DNA of 30,742 nucleotides from JAQBQZ01 sp964406475 (GTDB lineage Bacteria; Patescibacteriota; Minisyncoccia; Phycocordibacterales; CAIRYW01). The DNA is taken from the NCBI GenBank assembly GCA_964406475.1, contig CAYORS010000012.1:1-30742 (forward strand). The letters are read 5' to 3'. Each line of letters opens with the position of its first letter. Position 1 is the stretch's first letter. The position numbers were made by a program, and so were the translations under genes. A model generated the notes under the pieces. The model searched no databases, was not told the origin of the DNA, and saw only the letters and a program-made list of their open reading frames with translations. This document shows, in pieces, positions 14,470 through 23,454 of this stretch.

Positions 14470-14841
14470 CTACTTAAATATTTTGTGCCATAAAACAGAA
14501 AAGAAACTCGGAGGTGTTGTTGTTGACTCCTCTTTTTTCTCATCAACTACAAGAGCAACTCGTTCGCCAGGTTTTGCAACATTAAATTTACGACGAATTT
14601 CCATATCAACACCACCATCTCTATCAAGATGATGTGTCGCCACTTCAAGAGATTCTTTCTGGAGAAGCATATCATTTAAACGGTTTTCTGATTGAATTCG
14701 CATATTTTTACTTTCTTTAAAACGCAAAAAAAGAACAAAAACACCTTTAAAAAGAATTAGAATAATGAGAAGGAGTACAACAATCGTTGTTCGAGAGTAA
14801 ATATGGTGTTTTAGATTTTTTTTGACCTCAAAATGCTTCAT
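14470..14841 (-). CDS. FtsB/DivIC-like septum formation protein
   Basis: A 123-residue bitopic protein. It has a basic N-terminus, one TM segment (about residues 19-39), a charged coiled-coil-like stretch (residues 42-65), then DMEIRRKFNVAKPGERVALVV, which matches the conserved region after the coiled coil in FtsB/DivIC (xxRxxxxxxKPGExV). The C-terminus is Ser/Thr/Pro-rich, then FFSVLWHKIFK. By family it acts in the FtsQLB complex at the division septum, in keeping with ftsA and ftsZ nearby. Upstream TAAAAT about 9 bases before the ATG suggests a near-leaderless mRNA. Confidence 0.75.
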   Translation of the reverse strand: MKHFEVKKNLKHHIYSRTTIVVLLLIILILFKGVFVLFLRFKESKNMRIQSENRLNDMLLQKESLEVATHHLDRDGGVDMEIRRKFNVAKPGERVALVVDEKKEESTTTPPSFFSVLWHKIFK

Positions 14842-14875
14842 ATACTAGCTATTTTACCATAGACATAGATTATGC

Positions 14876-14881
14876 TATAAT
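14876..14881 (+). promoter_or_regulatory. Extended -10 box for the 37-residue ORF
   Basis: TGCTATAAT is a perfect extended -10 (TG at 14873-14874), 32 bases before the small ORF. A second candidate, TATACT, sits 3 bases before its ATG but would be too close to be used. Confidence 0.5.
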
Positions 14882-14913
14882 GGGCAAATAATAGCATAAT
14901 ACTTTATACTTCA

Positions 14914-15027
14914 ATGTTTCTTTTTGGATCAAGAGTGAAAAAAATCATAAATATCGTTTTTAGCATTGTTGCGTTTTTTGTCATCGTAAGCATGGTTATT
15001 ATGTACATGCCAGGACTCTACAAATAA
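14914..15027 (+). CDS. 37-residue single-TM microprotein
   Basis: A short ORF that begins MFLFGSRVKKIINIV and ends MYMPGLYK. It consists of a basic N-terminus (residues 7-10), one TM helix (about residues 11-31) and a short tail. A perfect extended -10 lies upstream and the ORF fills the gap between the divergent ftsB-like gene and convergent lepA. I do not recognise a named family. Coding status is likely but rests only on the hydrophobic pattern and promoter placement. Confidence 0.5.
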   Translation: MFLFGSRVKKIINIVFSIVAFFVIVSMVIMYMPGLYK

Positions 15028-15048
15028 AGGACTCCGTAGTTTGTTTTT

Positions 15049-16851
15049 CTAGTCTGACCCCTTCATCATCTTAAGAAATACATCATGGGGTATCTCAACA
15101 CTACCCTTACCTCTTTCTTTCATTTTTGCTTTACCTTTTTTCTGTTTCTCTAGTAGTTTTTTCTTACGTGTCACATCACCTCCATACAAATACCCCGTCA
15201 CATCTTTACGGAGAGCACTTAGTGTTTCTGATGAGATAATTCTTCCATCTGCTTTTGCTTGGATTTTTGTAACAAAAAGTTGTCGCGGTAGAACCGTATG
15301 CAAACGTTTGACTGATTTTTCGGCTTCTTCCTGAAGACGTCGTCTTGCAACAATACGAGTGAAAGCTTCGACAGGTTCTTCAGCTACAAGTATATCCATC
15401 CGCATCACATCAGCACTTCTCATTGATTCAAATTCGTACGACAATGAAGCGTATCCAGAAGATACACTTTTTAGTTCATCAAAAAAATTTCTCATAAGTT
15501 CTCGAAGTGGCATTTTGATTGACAGAGACATTCGTCCATCTCCAAAATCATTCACCTCTCCAAGCTCTGCTTCATGTTCATACAAAAGCTGATAAATCAC
15601 ACCTGTATATGACGAAGGAGTAATAATAGTAACATTAACCCATGGTTCAGACACAGAGACAACCTGTCCGTGTTCTGGAAAAAGTGAAGGTGAATAAATA
15701 GTCACTGTTTTTCCGTTCTTTAAAACAACGTCATATGTGATAGACGGAGTCGCAATGACAAGATTCAAATGAAACTCTCTTTTTAATCTCTCTGTAATAA
15801 TTTCAAGATGCAGCAACCCTAAAAAACCACACCTAAATCCTCGTCCCAAAGATCCTGATGATTCTTCTTCATAAGAAAAAGCAGAGTCAGAAAGAGAAAG
15901 ACGTCCCAAAGCTTGTTTCAAGAGATCAAAATCATCAGCATCTTCTGGATAAATAGACGCCCAAACCACAGGCGAAGGCTTCATATATCCTGGTAGAACA
16001 GGAAGACCGTGCTTAAAACCTGTCACTGTATCCCCCACAGATGCAACACCAGGCTCTTTGATACCTGTTACAATATAACCAATCTCCCCCGCTCCAAGTC
16101 GTGAAACTGACGTCTCGTTGGGGGTAAAAACCCCCACATCAAGAGCAAAGAACTTTTTTTGTGCAACACCAAATACTAATTCATCTTGACGTTTTACACC
16201 ACCTTCCACACCTCGAACATACACAATAACTCCTTTATGATTAGAATATTGAAAATCAAACACAAGAGCTCGAAAATCATTTGTATCAACAATCTCTTGC
16301 TTTGGATGAGGAATTTTATTTATAATTTCTTCAAGAAGACGTGCTACACCTTCGCCAGTTTTTCCAGATGTTTCTATAATATCGTCGTAAGAACAACCAA
16401 GCAATTTTATCATTTCCTCTTTTACTTCATCTTTGCGGGCAAGTGGAGAATCAATTTTACTAAGGACTGGAATAATAGTAATGCCTGTCTTTTTTGCCAT
16501 TTCAAGCGTGGTTAATGTTTGTGCCTGAACACCCTGTGTTGCATCAACAAGCAAAATAGATCCTTCAACAGCTTTAAGTGCCCGAGAAACCTCATAAGAA
16601 AAATCAATATGTCCTGGTGTATCGATAAGATTTAAAATATAAGAAGTATTCTTGAAAACATACTCCATACGGACGGGTCTCATTTTTATTGTGATACCTT
16701 TTTCTCTTTCGAGTTCCATATCATCAAGAACCTGATCACGCATTTTGCGAGCTTCAATAGTGTGTGTCACCTCGAGCATTCGATCGGCCAAAGTGCTTTT
16801 GCCGTGATCAATATGAGCAATAATACTAAAATTTCGTATATTTTCTAACAT
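15049..16851 (-). CDS. lepA: Elongation factor 4 (LepA), translational GTPase
   Basis: Full-length 600-residue EF4. G1 is AHIDHGKST, switch II is DTPGHIDFSYEV, and the SKIDSP loop gives G4. Domain II, the EF-G-like domains III and V, and the LepA-specific C-terminal domain (TKIQAKADGRIISSE, then RKDVTGYLYGGDVTRK) are all present. LepA acts on stalled ribosomes and in 30S assembly. It lies 41 bases after the murJ stop as the last gene of this minus-strand set. The start at the ATG preceding LENIRNFSIIAHIDHG is the usual family start. Confidence 0.97.
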   Translation of the reverse strand: MLENIRNFSIIAHIDHGKSTLADRMLEVTHTIEARKMRDQVLDDMELEREKGITIKMRPVRMEYVFKNTSYILNLIDTPGHIDFSYEVSRALKAVEGSILLVDATQGVQAQTLTTLEMAKKTGITIIPVLSKIDSPLARKDEVKEEMIKLLGCSYDDIIETSGKTGEGVARLLEEIINKIPHPKQEIVDTNDFRALVFDFQYSNHKGVIVYVRGVEGGVKRQDELVFGVAQKKFFALDVGVFTPNETSVSRLGAGEIGYIVTGIKEPGVASVGDTVTGFKHGLPVLPGYMKPSPVVWASIYPEDADDFDLLKQALGRLSLSDSAFSYEEESSGSLGRGFRCGFLGLLHLEIITERLKREFHLNLVIATPSITYDVVLKNGKTVTIYSPSLFPEHGQVVSVSEPWVNVTIITPSSYTGVIYQLLYEHEAELGEVNDFGDGRMSLSIKMPLRELMRNFFDELKSVSSGYASLSYEFESMRSADVMRMDILVAEEPVEAFTRIVARRRLQEEAEKSVKRLHTVLPRQLFVTKIQAKADGRIISSETLSALRKDVTGYLYGGDVTRKKKLLEKQKKGKAKMKERGKGSVEIPHDVFLKMMKGSD

Positions 16852-16892
16852 TTGTTGAGTATATCAGAAGATAAGAAATGTTGAAAGAGTCT

Positions 16893-18569
16893 TTAGATTT
16901 CTTCTTTTTCTGGTGCAATCGCATTCGCCTTCCAAATATGATTCTTCATATTTTTCTCAAGTTCTCCTACTTCTTTGTTTTTCATAAGCTTGAGACTTGC
17001 AAACCAAAAAACAAGACCAATAAGTCCCGCAATGAGCCCCTGTGAAAAAATCCCTGCAAGAGTTTTTGTCTCCAAAACATAAGCACCCCCTCCTAAAGCA
17101 AAATAAGACGCAACTACACACAAAAGCGATGCAACAAAACTTTGTATGAGCACATCTTTTAAAGATGCAAAAAAATTTTTAAACTCCTTTTCAAACCATA
17201 CAACAAAACAAATCATTCCGATGAGACTGCCAATAGTAAAACCCATTGGGAGTGCCAGTATTTCTGATCCGGGGACATTTTCAAGTTTAAGTATTGATAA
17301 CACTGTCGAGCGCAACAAATCTGACACAAAATACAAACGATAAAATACATAAGAACATACAACAATACAAAGAGAGGAAATGAAAGATATCACGAGAGGT
17401 ATTTTGGTTTTACCGGCTGCATAGTATGCACGCACAAAAAGAAGATTGACACTTTGTGCAACTGCAGAAATAGAAAAAAGAGCAAAACAGGCAGCAGTCA
17501 GACGTGTGTCACTCCACGAAAATGCTCCTGTACCTAAAATAGTTCGAACAATCTGTGCACGAAGTACAACAAAGAGAGCAGTAATAGGAAGTGATAAAAA
17601 AATAATATGCCGCAAAGCATTCGATACGTGGCGTACAAACTCTTTTTTGTCTCCTTGTGCAAAAAGCTTTGACAGTGTTGGAAAAGCAGCCATCGAATAG
17701 CTAACACCGATAATTGTCATAGGCACAGACTGCAAATTGTATGACAAAGTAAACACAGCAATAGAACCCTCTGCCATGCGTGATGCCAAAGACACGAGAG
17801 CAATCAACACAAAGTTAACAAGCGTGAGCGTTATTGTTCGAGAAAATGATATATAAAGCACTGATTTGATTCGTGACCACGAAACAGGAAAAACAAAATC
17901 AGGAAAAAGAGCAACTGATTTTGCAAAAGGTATTTGAATCAGTGCGTGCAATATAGACCCGCACACAACCCCAATCACCACTCCACTTATTCCAAAAATA
18001 GGAAACAATACAATCAACCCTAAAATGATTGCAATATTATACACAACAGGACTGAGTGCATATAATGCAAATCGTCTATGAGCTTGAATAATACTTGATA
18101 AAAAATTAGAAAAACCTAGAAAGATTGGTGAGAGCAGAAGAATGCGTGACAAGGTGATAATAATATTTTGATTTTCCAATGTCATTTTTGAATACATCAA
18201 AGATACGAGTATGGGCATAAATATAAAAGCAAGGAAAGAAACACACATCATAATCACAAAAAAACCACTCCACATCTCATCAATAAACTGCTTAACCTCT
18301 TCTTTCTTATGAAGCATCTTTTCTTGAATAAAAGGAATCAAAACAGAGGCAGCAACCAAAGAAGCGACGCATGCAAAAATAAGATCAGGAACCCTAAATG
18401 ATGCATAATAAAGATCAAGTGAGGCTCCCGCTCCAAAATAATGAGCAAGAAGCCTATCTCTAAACAACCCAAGGATTTGAGACACAATAGCAAAAAAACC
18501 CAAAAGATAAGCTGCCTCGTGAACACTCTTTGATTCACCTCTAAAAACTTTTAGCAATTTTTGAACCAT
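16893..18569 (-). CDS. murJ: Lipid II flippase MurJ (MviN)
   Basis: A 558-residue polytopic protein of the MOP exporter fold, with about 14 hydrophobic segments. The N-terminal region SQILGLFRDRLLAHYFGAGA and the RVPDLIFACVASLVAASVLIPFIQE block are characteristic of MurJ. It moves the peptidoglycan precursor across the membrane, linking it with murA in this window. The gene starts 2 bases after the stop of the Wzy-like gene, so the two are presumably translated from one mRNA. The C-terminus has a charged tail of about 30 residues. Confidence 0.93.
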   Translation of the reverse strand: MVQKLLKVFRGESKSVHEAAYLLGFFAIVSQILGLFRDRLLAHYFGAGASLDLYYASFRVPDLIFACVASLVAASVLIPFIQEKMLHKKEEVKQFIDEMWSGFFVIMMCVSFLAFIFMPILVSLMYSKMTLENQNIIITLSRILLLSPIFLGFSNFLSSIIQAHRRFALYALSPVVYNIAIILGLIVLFPIFGISGVVIGVVCGSILHALIQIPFAKSVALFPDFVFPVSWSRIKSVLYISFSRTITLTLVNFVLIALVSLASRMAEGSIAVFTLSYNLQSVPMTIIGVSYSMAAFPTLSKLFAQGDKKEFVRHVSNALRHIIFLSLPITALFVVLRAQIVRTILGTGAFSWSDTRLTAACFALFSISAVAQSVNLLFVRAYYAAGKTKIPLVISFISSLCIVVCSYVFYRLYFVSDLLRSTVLSILKLENVPGSEILALPMGFTIGSLIGMICFVVWFEKEFKNFFASLKDVLIQSFVASLLCVVASYFALGGGAYVLETKTLAGIFSQGLIAGLIGLVFWFASLKLMKNKEVGELEKNMKNHIWKANAIAPEKEEI

Positions 18570-18571
18570 TT

Positions 18572-20590
18572 TTATTTATTTTTTGTTGATGTTGCTTTTG
18601 GAACTTCGCGTGCTGGAGATGTACTATCAATAAGATTTTTAACTTCTTTTTCTAGTTCAGGAGTATCGCTATAATTACTCTTGAGAGCAAGCGCCTGGAG
18701 CAAAAACTCTTTTGCTTGTGTTTTTTTGTTTTGATTAAGATTAACCTGAGTAAGAAGTAAAAGAGGGAGAGGGTTTGCAGGGTTTAATTTGTGAGCATCT
18801 TGATACCTTATTTCTGCAGCTTGAAATGCATCCTTGAGCCCAAGACTTCCCAAAAACTGAAGAATCTTCCCTGTCGCCATTTTGTTTTTGTAATCATAAG
18901 GATTTAATGTTTCTGTATTTACCGAAAACTGAATTGCGTTTTTCAAAAGAAAGTTTTGTGTGTCCGTATCTACCTTAGATGTTGAAAGGAGATTGTTTAA
19001 TTTTGCAACATAAAACTCCGCCAAACCTTGATGATATAAAGGATTTTCCGGATCAAAATTGACTGCGCGTGACATATACATAATCCCCTCATCAATATGT
19101 GAAGCACTAAACGCTTTTCGATATGAATGATTTGCAAGGTCCTTAACAACAATAAGGTACATAACGTAGATAGAACTGAGAACTGCAATAATCACAAAAA
19201 TAACAGAGAAAAACGCGCTTGCCTGATTCTTTTGAATATTAATTGTCCATAATTTTACCGAACGATTTGCTACTGAAAACAAAAGCCCAAGAAATAAAAA
19301 ATGACTCACAACAACAACAAAACCTGGTGTATTGAAGGCAATAATAAAAGTTGATAGAAGTGTCAGGGATGGAACAATAATGTGATCTGTTATACCGCTC
19401 CGTGATTTGTAAAAATCAAATAGAAGTTGAGAGCAAATCCATACAACATAAAGATAAAAAAGACAGTAAATAACAAACCCGACCACTCCAAGAGTAGTTG
19501 CTATGGTAGGTAAGATACCAACACCAAACTGAAAATCAGTGTTCCAAAATGGATACATATTTACATCAGCAGTCTTTCGCAAACTCCATTGTTCTTCAAA
19601 CGTATTAAGTCCAGTACCAAAAAAATGATGTTCTTTAAAATTTTGATATGCAATAATGAGTGTTGATTGCCAATTTGGTCGCCCCTCAAAATAAGTTACC
19701 TGCGTTTTTGAAATAAGGAATCGTGATAAAGGTGTATAGAACACTAAAACAGCAAGAGAGAGAATAAGAACAACAAGCGATGGAGTAAAATTGAAATGAT
19801 ATTCTGATTCCGAATCCTCACTTTTACTTTTACTTACACGACTCAGTGAGTAAAAGTACGCAAAACCAATCACAGCAAAAAAACAAATGAGGCTTGATAA
19901 GCTTGCACTAAAAAAATAAAAATCAAATGACACAACAGACAAAGTAATGAACAAAAAAGGAATGGGAAGAAAAGCCAACAGAGAGTAATAAACCCATTTC
20001 TTAATTTTTGTCATTGTCAAAATAGCCACAACAACAAAAAGAAGTAGTGTTACAAGAAGAGAGAGATCACTCCAATTCCCACTTAATGTAATAATGGGCA
20101 GATCAATCAGACCAAGTGTAAACTTAGGAATAAAAATGTGAATAATTTGAATTACACTTGAAAAAAAGACAGAAATCAAAAAGAGCGCAAGGGTGTTTTT
20201 GATACGACGAGGCGAATTTACAAGAACACTCGTAACACTAACAAACAAGAAAGAAATGCTAGTAATAAAAAGCGTATCTTGGTCAAGGAGACTTCCAAAA
20301 ACCATATGGGGAAGAAAATGATTGCCATACACAGATACTACACTTGCACACAAAGATAGAAACATACATAGATATCCCCACTGTCTATAAATAAAAAGTT
20401 CACCTTTTTTTAAGACATCAACAATCAAAAGACAAAATACGAGCAAAGTTAGAATAGCAAACAAAGAGACTTTTGCTTCGGTAAAACCCAAAATATTCAA
20501 AGGAAGAAAGAAAATCGGTAAAACAAAAACCAGTGTACTAAACAATAAAAAGGCAAATTTATTTATTTTTGTTGGTTTATTTTCAATCAT
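18572..20590 (-). CDS. O-antigen ligase/polymerase-like membrane protein with TPR tail
   Basis: A 672-residue protein. Roughly residues 1-500 contain a dozen or so TM segments. An outer loop, ENFKEHHFFGTGLNTFEE-like (about residues 320-345), matches the Wzy_C/O-antigen ligase pattern of an R-x-x-W then G-x-G. The last 160 residues are soluble, with TPR-like helices (AVNFDPENPLYHQGLAEFY; HKLNPANPLPLLLLTQVNL; AKEFLLQALALKSNYSDTP). Proteins of this family join or polymerise lipid-linked glycans at the outer face of the membrane. The acceptor here is unknown. Being directly upstream of murJ suggests a shared envelope role (inference). Confidence 0.75.
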   Translation of the reverse strand: MIENKPTKINKFAFLLFSTLVFVLPIFFLPLNILGFTEAKVSLFAILTLLVFCLLIVDVLKKGELFIYRQWGYLCMFLSLCASVVSVYGNHFLPHMVFGSLLDQDTLFITSISFLFVSVTSVLVNSPRRIKNTLALFLISVFFSSVIQIIHIFIPKFTLGLIDLPIITLSGNWSDLSLLVTLLLFVVVAILTMTKIKKWVYYSLLAFLPIPFLFITLSVVSFDFYFFSASLSSLICFFAVIGFAYFYSLSRVSKSKSEDSESEYHFNFTPSLVVLILSLAVLVFYTPLSRFLISKTQVTYFEGRPNWQSTLIIAYQNFKEHHFFGTGLNTFEEQWSLRKTADVNMYPFWNTDFQFGVGILPTIATTLGVVGFVIYCLFYLYVVWICSQLLFDFYKSRSGITDHIIVPSLTLLSTFIIAFNTPGFVVVVSHFLFLGLLFSVANRSVKLWTINIQKNQASAFFSVIFVIIAVLSSIYVMYLIVVKDLANHSYRKAFSASHIDEGIMYMSRAVNFDPENPLYHQGLAEFYVAKLNNLLSTSKVDTDTQNFLLKNAIQFSVNTETLNPYDYKNKMATGKILQFLGSLGLKDAFQAAEIRYQDAHKLNPANPLPLLLLTQVNLNQNKKTQAKEFLLQALALKSNYSDTPELEKEVKNLIDSTSPAREVPKATSTKNK

Positions 20591-20635
20591 TGCAAAAAAT
20601 TAATATTTATTCAGTTTAGTTTAAGTATACACCAA

Positions 20636-20677
20636 AAAAAACAAAACACCCTGTGGAAATAGGGTGTTTTGTTTTTT
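20636..20677. terminator. Terminator after rnpB, bidirectional
   Basis: A perfect 17-bp stem with an 8-base loop lies directly after the RNase P RNA 3' end on the minus strand and is followed by further Ts. It also separates rnpB from the Wzy-like gene downstream. Confidence 0.85.
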
Positions 20678-21008
20678 GTATACACGTATAAGCCGAATTC
20701 TGTACTTTCTTACGAAAGCAATGATCATTTATCTGTTCTTCTTGTTGCCAAAAAGAATCAAGCGGCACTACTATGCAAAAGCATAGTCACGGCCTTGCAC
20801 TCAAGTAAGGATTTTGCCGTTTCACTTTTGTGTTACCACAAAATTCATCCCGAAGGATGCTTTTGACTTTCGTCGAGAGCGTCACTGCTCGCACCTCTAT
20901 GAGATACCTCTCACGATGGGTGTTACCCACTACTCTTTCTACAAAATATGTAGATAAGTGTTCGGACTTTCCTCTGTATTCAACATACAGCGATCATTTC
21001 GTGTATAA
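20678..21008 (-). ncRNA. rnpB: RNase P RNA
   Basis: The catalytic RNA that trims tRNA 5' leaders. On the minus strand the conserved GAGGAAAGTCCG lies near the 5' end, and ACAGAATTCGGCTTAT near the 3' end. The two termini pair as P1 (TATACACG with CGTGTATA, ends at 21007 and 20679). The GCAAGGCC segment and the later GCCGCTTGA mark the P15 region. Instead of a P15-P17 domain with a GGU loop there is a simple 7-bp hairpin with a TTTT loop (20770-20787). A strong terminator follows. ORFs drawn through this region are spurious. Confidence 0.95.
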
Positions 21009-21041
21009 TTACAATACAACAAATTGCACAAAAAACAATAC

Positions 21042-22121
21042 CTAGAAAAGTTTAAGTATGTCTGACACAGTCACAGCAAGCATAAGCCCCATAAGAAACA
21101 TAAATCCTAAAACATTAATCGTATTTATAATCGAAGGTTTTATAGGCTTTCTTACCAGTGATTCGATGAGAACAACAAGCAATCTTCCTCCATCAAGTGC
21201 AGGAAAAGGCAAGAGATTGATGACTGCAAGGTTAATAGAAATCATCGCCACAAATGTAAGTAGTGTACTAAAGCCAAGCTCCCTTGCCTCATTCAAATAG
21301 CCTGCAATACCTACAGGCCCAGACACATCCTTCAAATTTGCACGGAATGTTAACGCGTTACCAAAAAAATCTAGCGTCCCCACTGTTGTCTGCTTGAATA
21401 AATCATATGTTGTAAGAGCACCCACAAAAACAGCTTTATAAAACGGAAGCTTTGTCTGTGAGATATCAGCCATAGAAACACCGATAATATAAGTACCATT
21501 TTCCTGTCTCGCTTTGAGTGTAGTTGATCCTAAAGTATCGTTTCTTTTGTAAGTCACAACAATATCATTCCCTTGGGATTTTTGAATTGATTCTCGTATA
21601 TGAGATATGTCAAAAGGTATTGAATCTGGCACTTCCTTTTCTTGATATACAGAAACAAGAAAATCACCTTGTTGTAGTCCAGCATTATACGCAGGAGAGT
21701 CTTTTATAACACCTGTCACAATCACAGACAACCCTTCGTTTTTTTGTGCTGAGGTTTTATACAAACCAAATGTATAACTTGCTGATAGCAGAATCCATGC
21801 AGTTAGAATATTCATAAGTACACCCGCAACAAGAATAAATGCTTGGAGATGTCTTTTTTTATTAATAAAACTTCTTTCTTTATCTGGACCTGAAAGAGAA
21901 TCATTATCAGGATTTTCTCCAAAGATTTTGACGTATCCACCAAACGGAATAAGATTTAAAGAATATAAGGTCTCACCACGCCGAAAAGACCATACACGCG
22001 GAGGAAAACCAATAGAAAACTCATCAACCCGAACACCGGATTTTTTGGCAGCAAGAAAATGCCCCAGTTCATGTACAAAAATTAAAAATGAAATAACAAT
22101 AAAAAAAGTAATGATTGTCAT
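21042..22121 (-). CDS. rseP: Site-2 protease, RseP/MmpL zinc metalloprotease
   Basis: A 359-residue intramembrane protease. The first TM segment carries the zinc motif HELGH (residues 17-21), followed by AAKKSGVRVDEFSIGFPPR. A PDZ domain (SPAYNAGLQQGDFLVSV) follows, then the second catalytic motif, NLLPFPALDGGRLL, and a last TM segment. Substrates of such proteases include anti-sigma factors and signal-peptide remnants. The ATG at 22121 is chosen. An upstream in-frame ATG at 22163 lies in the frr terminator and would add 14 residues before the first TM. Confidence 0.93.
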   Translation of the reverse strand: MTIITFFIVISFLIFVHELGHFLAAKKSGVRVDEFSIGFPPRVWSFRRGETLYSLNLIPFGGYVKIFGENPDNDSLSGPDKERSFINKKRHLQAFILVAGVLMNILTAWILLSASYTFGLYKTSAQKNEGLSVIVTGVIKDSPAYNAGLQQGDFLVSVYQEKEVPDSIPFDISHIRESIQKSQGNDIVVTYKRNDTLGSTTLKARQENGTYIIGVSMADISQTKLPFYKAVFVGALTTYDLFKQTTVGTLDFFGNALTFRANLKDVSGPVGIAGYLNEARELGFSTLLTFVAMISINLAVINLLPFPALDGGRLLVVLIESLVRKPIKPSIINTINVLGFMFLMGLMLAVTVSDILKLF

Positions 22122-22147
22122 AAAAAAAGTATAAACGAATCCACAGA

Positions 22148-22190
22148 AAAAATCAAAAAACACCCAAATGCTGAGTGTTTTTTGATTTTT
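22148..22190 (-). terminator. Intrinsic terminator of frr
   Basis: Sixteen paired bases with an internal mismatch and small loop, with A/T runs at both edges. The frr stop codon overlaps the base of the stem, so termination is immediate. It separates frr from rseP. Confidence 0.8.
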
Positions 22191-22737
22191 AATTCATAAT
22201 TTCTTGCTCCTTTTTGTCCCCCAAAGCTTCAAGCTTCTCGTTTGCTTCTTTGATGAGTTTATCAATTTCGGTTTTTGCACGCATCACATCATCTTCACTC
22301 ATAGAACCTTCCTTTTTTTGTATGTTGAGATCATCATTGATACGATTGCGCTCTCCACGAAGGGTTATTTTTGCTTCTTCTATTTTTGCTTTTGCGATTT
22401 TGACAAAATTAGCACGAGACTCTGTTGTGAGTGCAGGAAAAGAAACACGAACCCCTTTGTCATCGAGCACCACAGAAAGTCCCGTGTTTGAAACAAGAAT
22501 AGCCTTTTCAATCGCCTTACTATTACCACTATCCCACGGAGTGATTCGTAATGTACGAGGATCTTCAATATTTAATGTAGCAACTTGAGAAATAGGCATA
22601 CTTGACCCATATACCTCAACAAGAATACTATCGAGCATCTGGGGAGTTGCTCTGCCCGTACGAATTTGTGAAAATTCTTTGACGAGCCAGTCTTCAGTTT
22701 CTTTTATCTTTTGCTTAAAGTTTTTGAAATCGTACAT
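22189..22737 (-). CDS. frr: Ribosome recycling factor
   Basis: A 182-residue protein of normal length (about 185). RRF with EF-G splits the post-termination ribosome. The conserved segments are all visible: IRTGRATPQMLDSILVEVYG, PISQVATLNIEDPRTLRITPWD, AIEKAILVSNTGL and GVRVSFPALTTESR, followed by the RNRINDDLN helix. The stop codon overlaps the terminator stem. It is followed by rseP, and the delta'-like gene and mreB lie upstream on the same strand. Confidence 0.97.
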   Translation of the reverse strand: MYDFKNFKQKIKETEDWLVKEFSQIRTGRATPQMLDSILVEVYGSSMPISQVATLNIEDPRTLRITPWDSGNSKAIEKAILVSNTGLSVVLDDKGVRVSFPALTTESRANFVKIAKAKIEEAKITLRGERNRINDDLNIQKKEGSMSEDDVMRAKTEIDKLIKEANEKLEALGDKKEQEIMN

Positions 22738-22798
22738 TTAAAATAATAACAACTATATGAATAATAACTGTAGTATACAATAAAACGAACAAAAAATC

Positions 22799-23452
22799 CT
22801 ATATACTCGAAAGAACCAAAGACTCAAGCAGAATTTTTGGTGAGGATGATTTGTCGGGTAAATATGTGAGAATTTTTGCAACCATATTTAAAAAATAAAT
22901 ATTTTCTTTTGTTTTTTCTGTTTGAATATAGACACTTTCCACAAAATCTTGCATTTCGTTTTTGCTTTCTGTTGTTTTGTATACCTGAAGCAGTTCATCG
23001 ATAATTTTCATTTTTTGATTAAAATCAGCCTTCAAAAAAGCAAGTGCCTTTTTTTCACTGCTGTTTTGTCGTGATGCACCTTGCACCAAAAGAAAACGAG
23101 AGCGCAAAGTCGGAAGCAACCCTCCCACAGCTCTTACAACAAAAATAAAATGCGTATGTGGCACAGGATCTTCGAGAACCTTCAGAAGTGCATTTTGAGC
23201 CTCTGGAGTAATACTTTCAAAACCAACAATAATTCTTCTTTTTTCTTCCTTAACTGGTGACACTGAGGACATCTCAATTATCTGTCGAGACTCGAGAATA
23301 CCAAACTTCTGATAAAACAAAAAAACAATATCCGGGTTGCCTATGTACAAAAACCCTTCATCTTCAAAAGTTTTTTTTATATTTTCAAAAACAAGATGAC
23401 TTTCACCCTCAAGAAGTAACGCATGATGAGAATATAAAAAAGATGATAACAT
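22799..23452 (-). CDS. DNA polymerase III delta'-like clamp-loader subunit
   Basis: A 217-residue protein from the ATG at 23452, 2 bases after the mreB stop. The core RRIIVGFESITPEAQNALLKVLEDPVPHTHFIFV is the typical sensor region of clamp-loader delta' and DnaX proteins, followed by LLPTLRSRF (SRC-like motif). No Walker A is present, as expected for delta'. The N-terminal ATP-binding half is shortened and the C-terminal collar domain is brief (E. coli HolB has 334 residues). By family it loads the sliding clamp with the DnaX protein. The longer 23530 start would overlap mreB and is rejected. Confidence 0.8.
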   Translation of the reverse strand: MLSSFLYSHHALLLEGESHLVFENIKKTFEDEGFLYIGNPDIVFLFYQKFGILESRQIIEMSSVSPVKEEKRRIIVGFESITPEAQNALLKVLEDPVPHTHFIFVVRAVGGLLPTLRSRFLLVQGASRQNSSEKKALAFLKADFNQKMKIIDELLQVYKTTESKNEMQDFVESVYIQTEKTKENIYFLNMVAKILTYLPDKSSSPKILLESLVLSSI

Positions 23453-23454
23453 TT

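Noticed and set aside
20669..21045. Two small plus-strand ORFs
   Set aside because: They fall inside the RNase P RNA gene.
22214..22588. 124-residue plus-strand ORF
   Set aside because: Fully antisense to frr, which has all conserved RRF segments.
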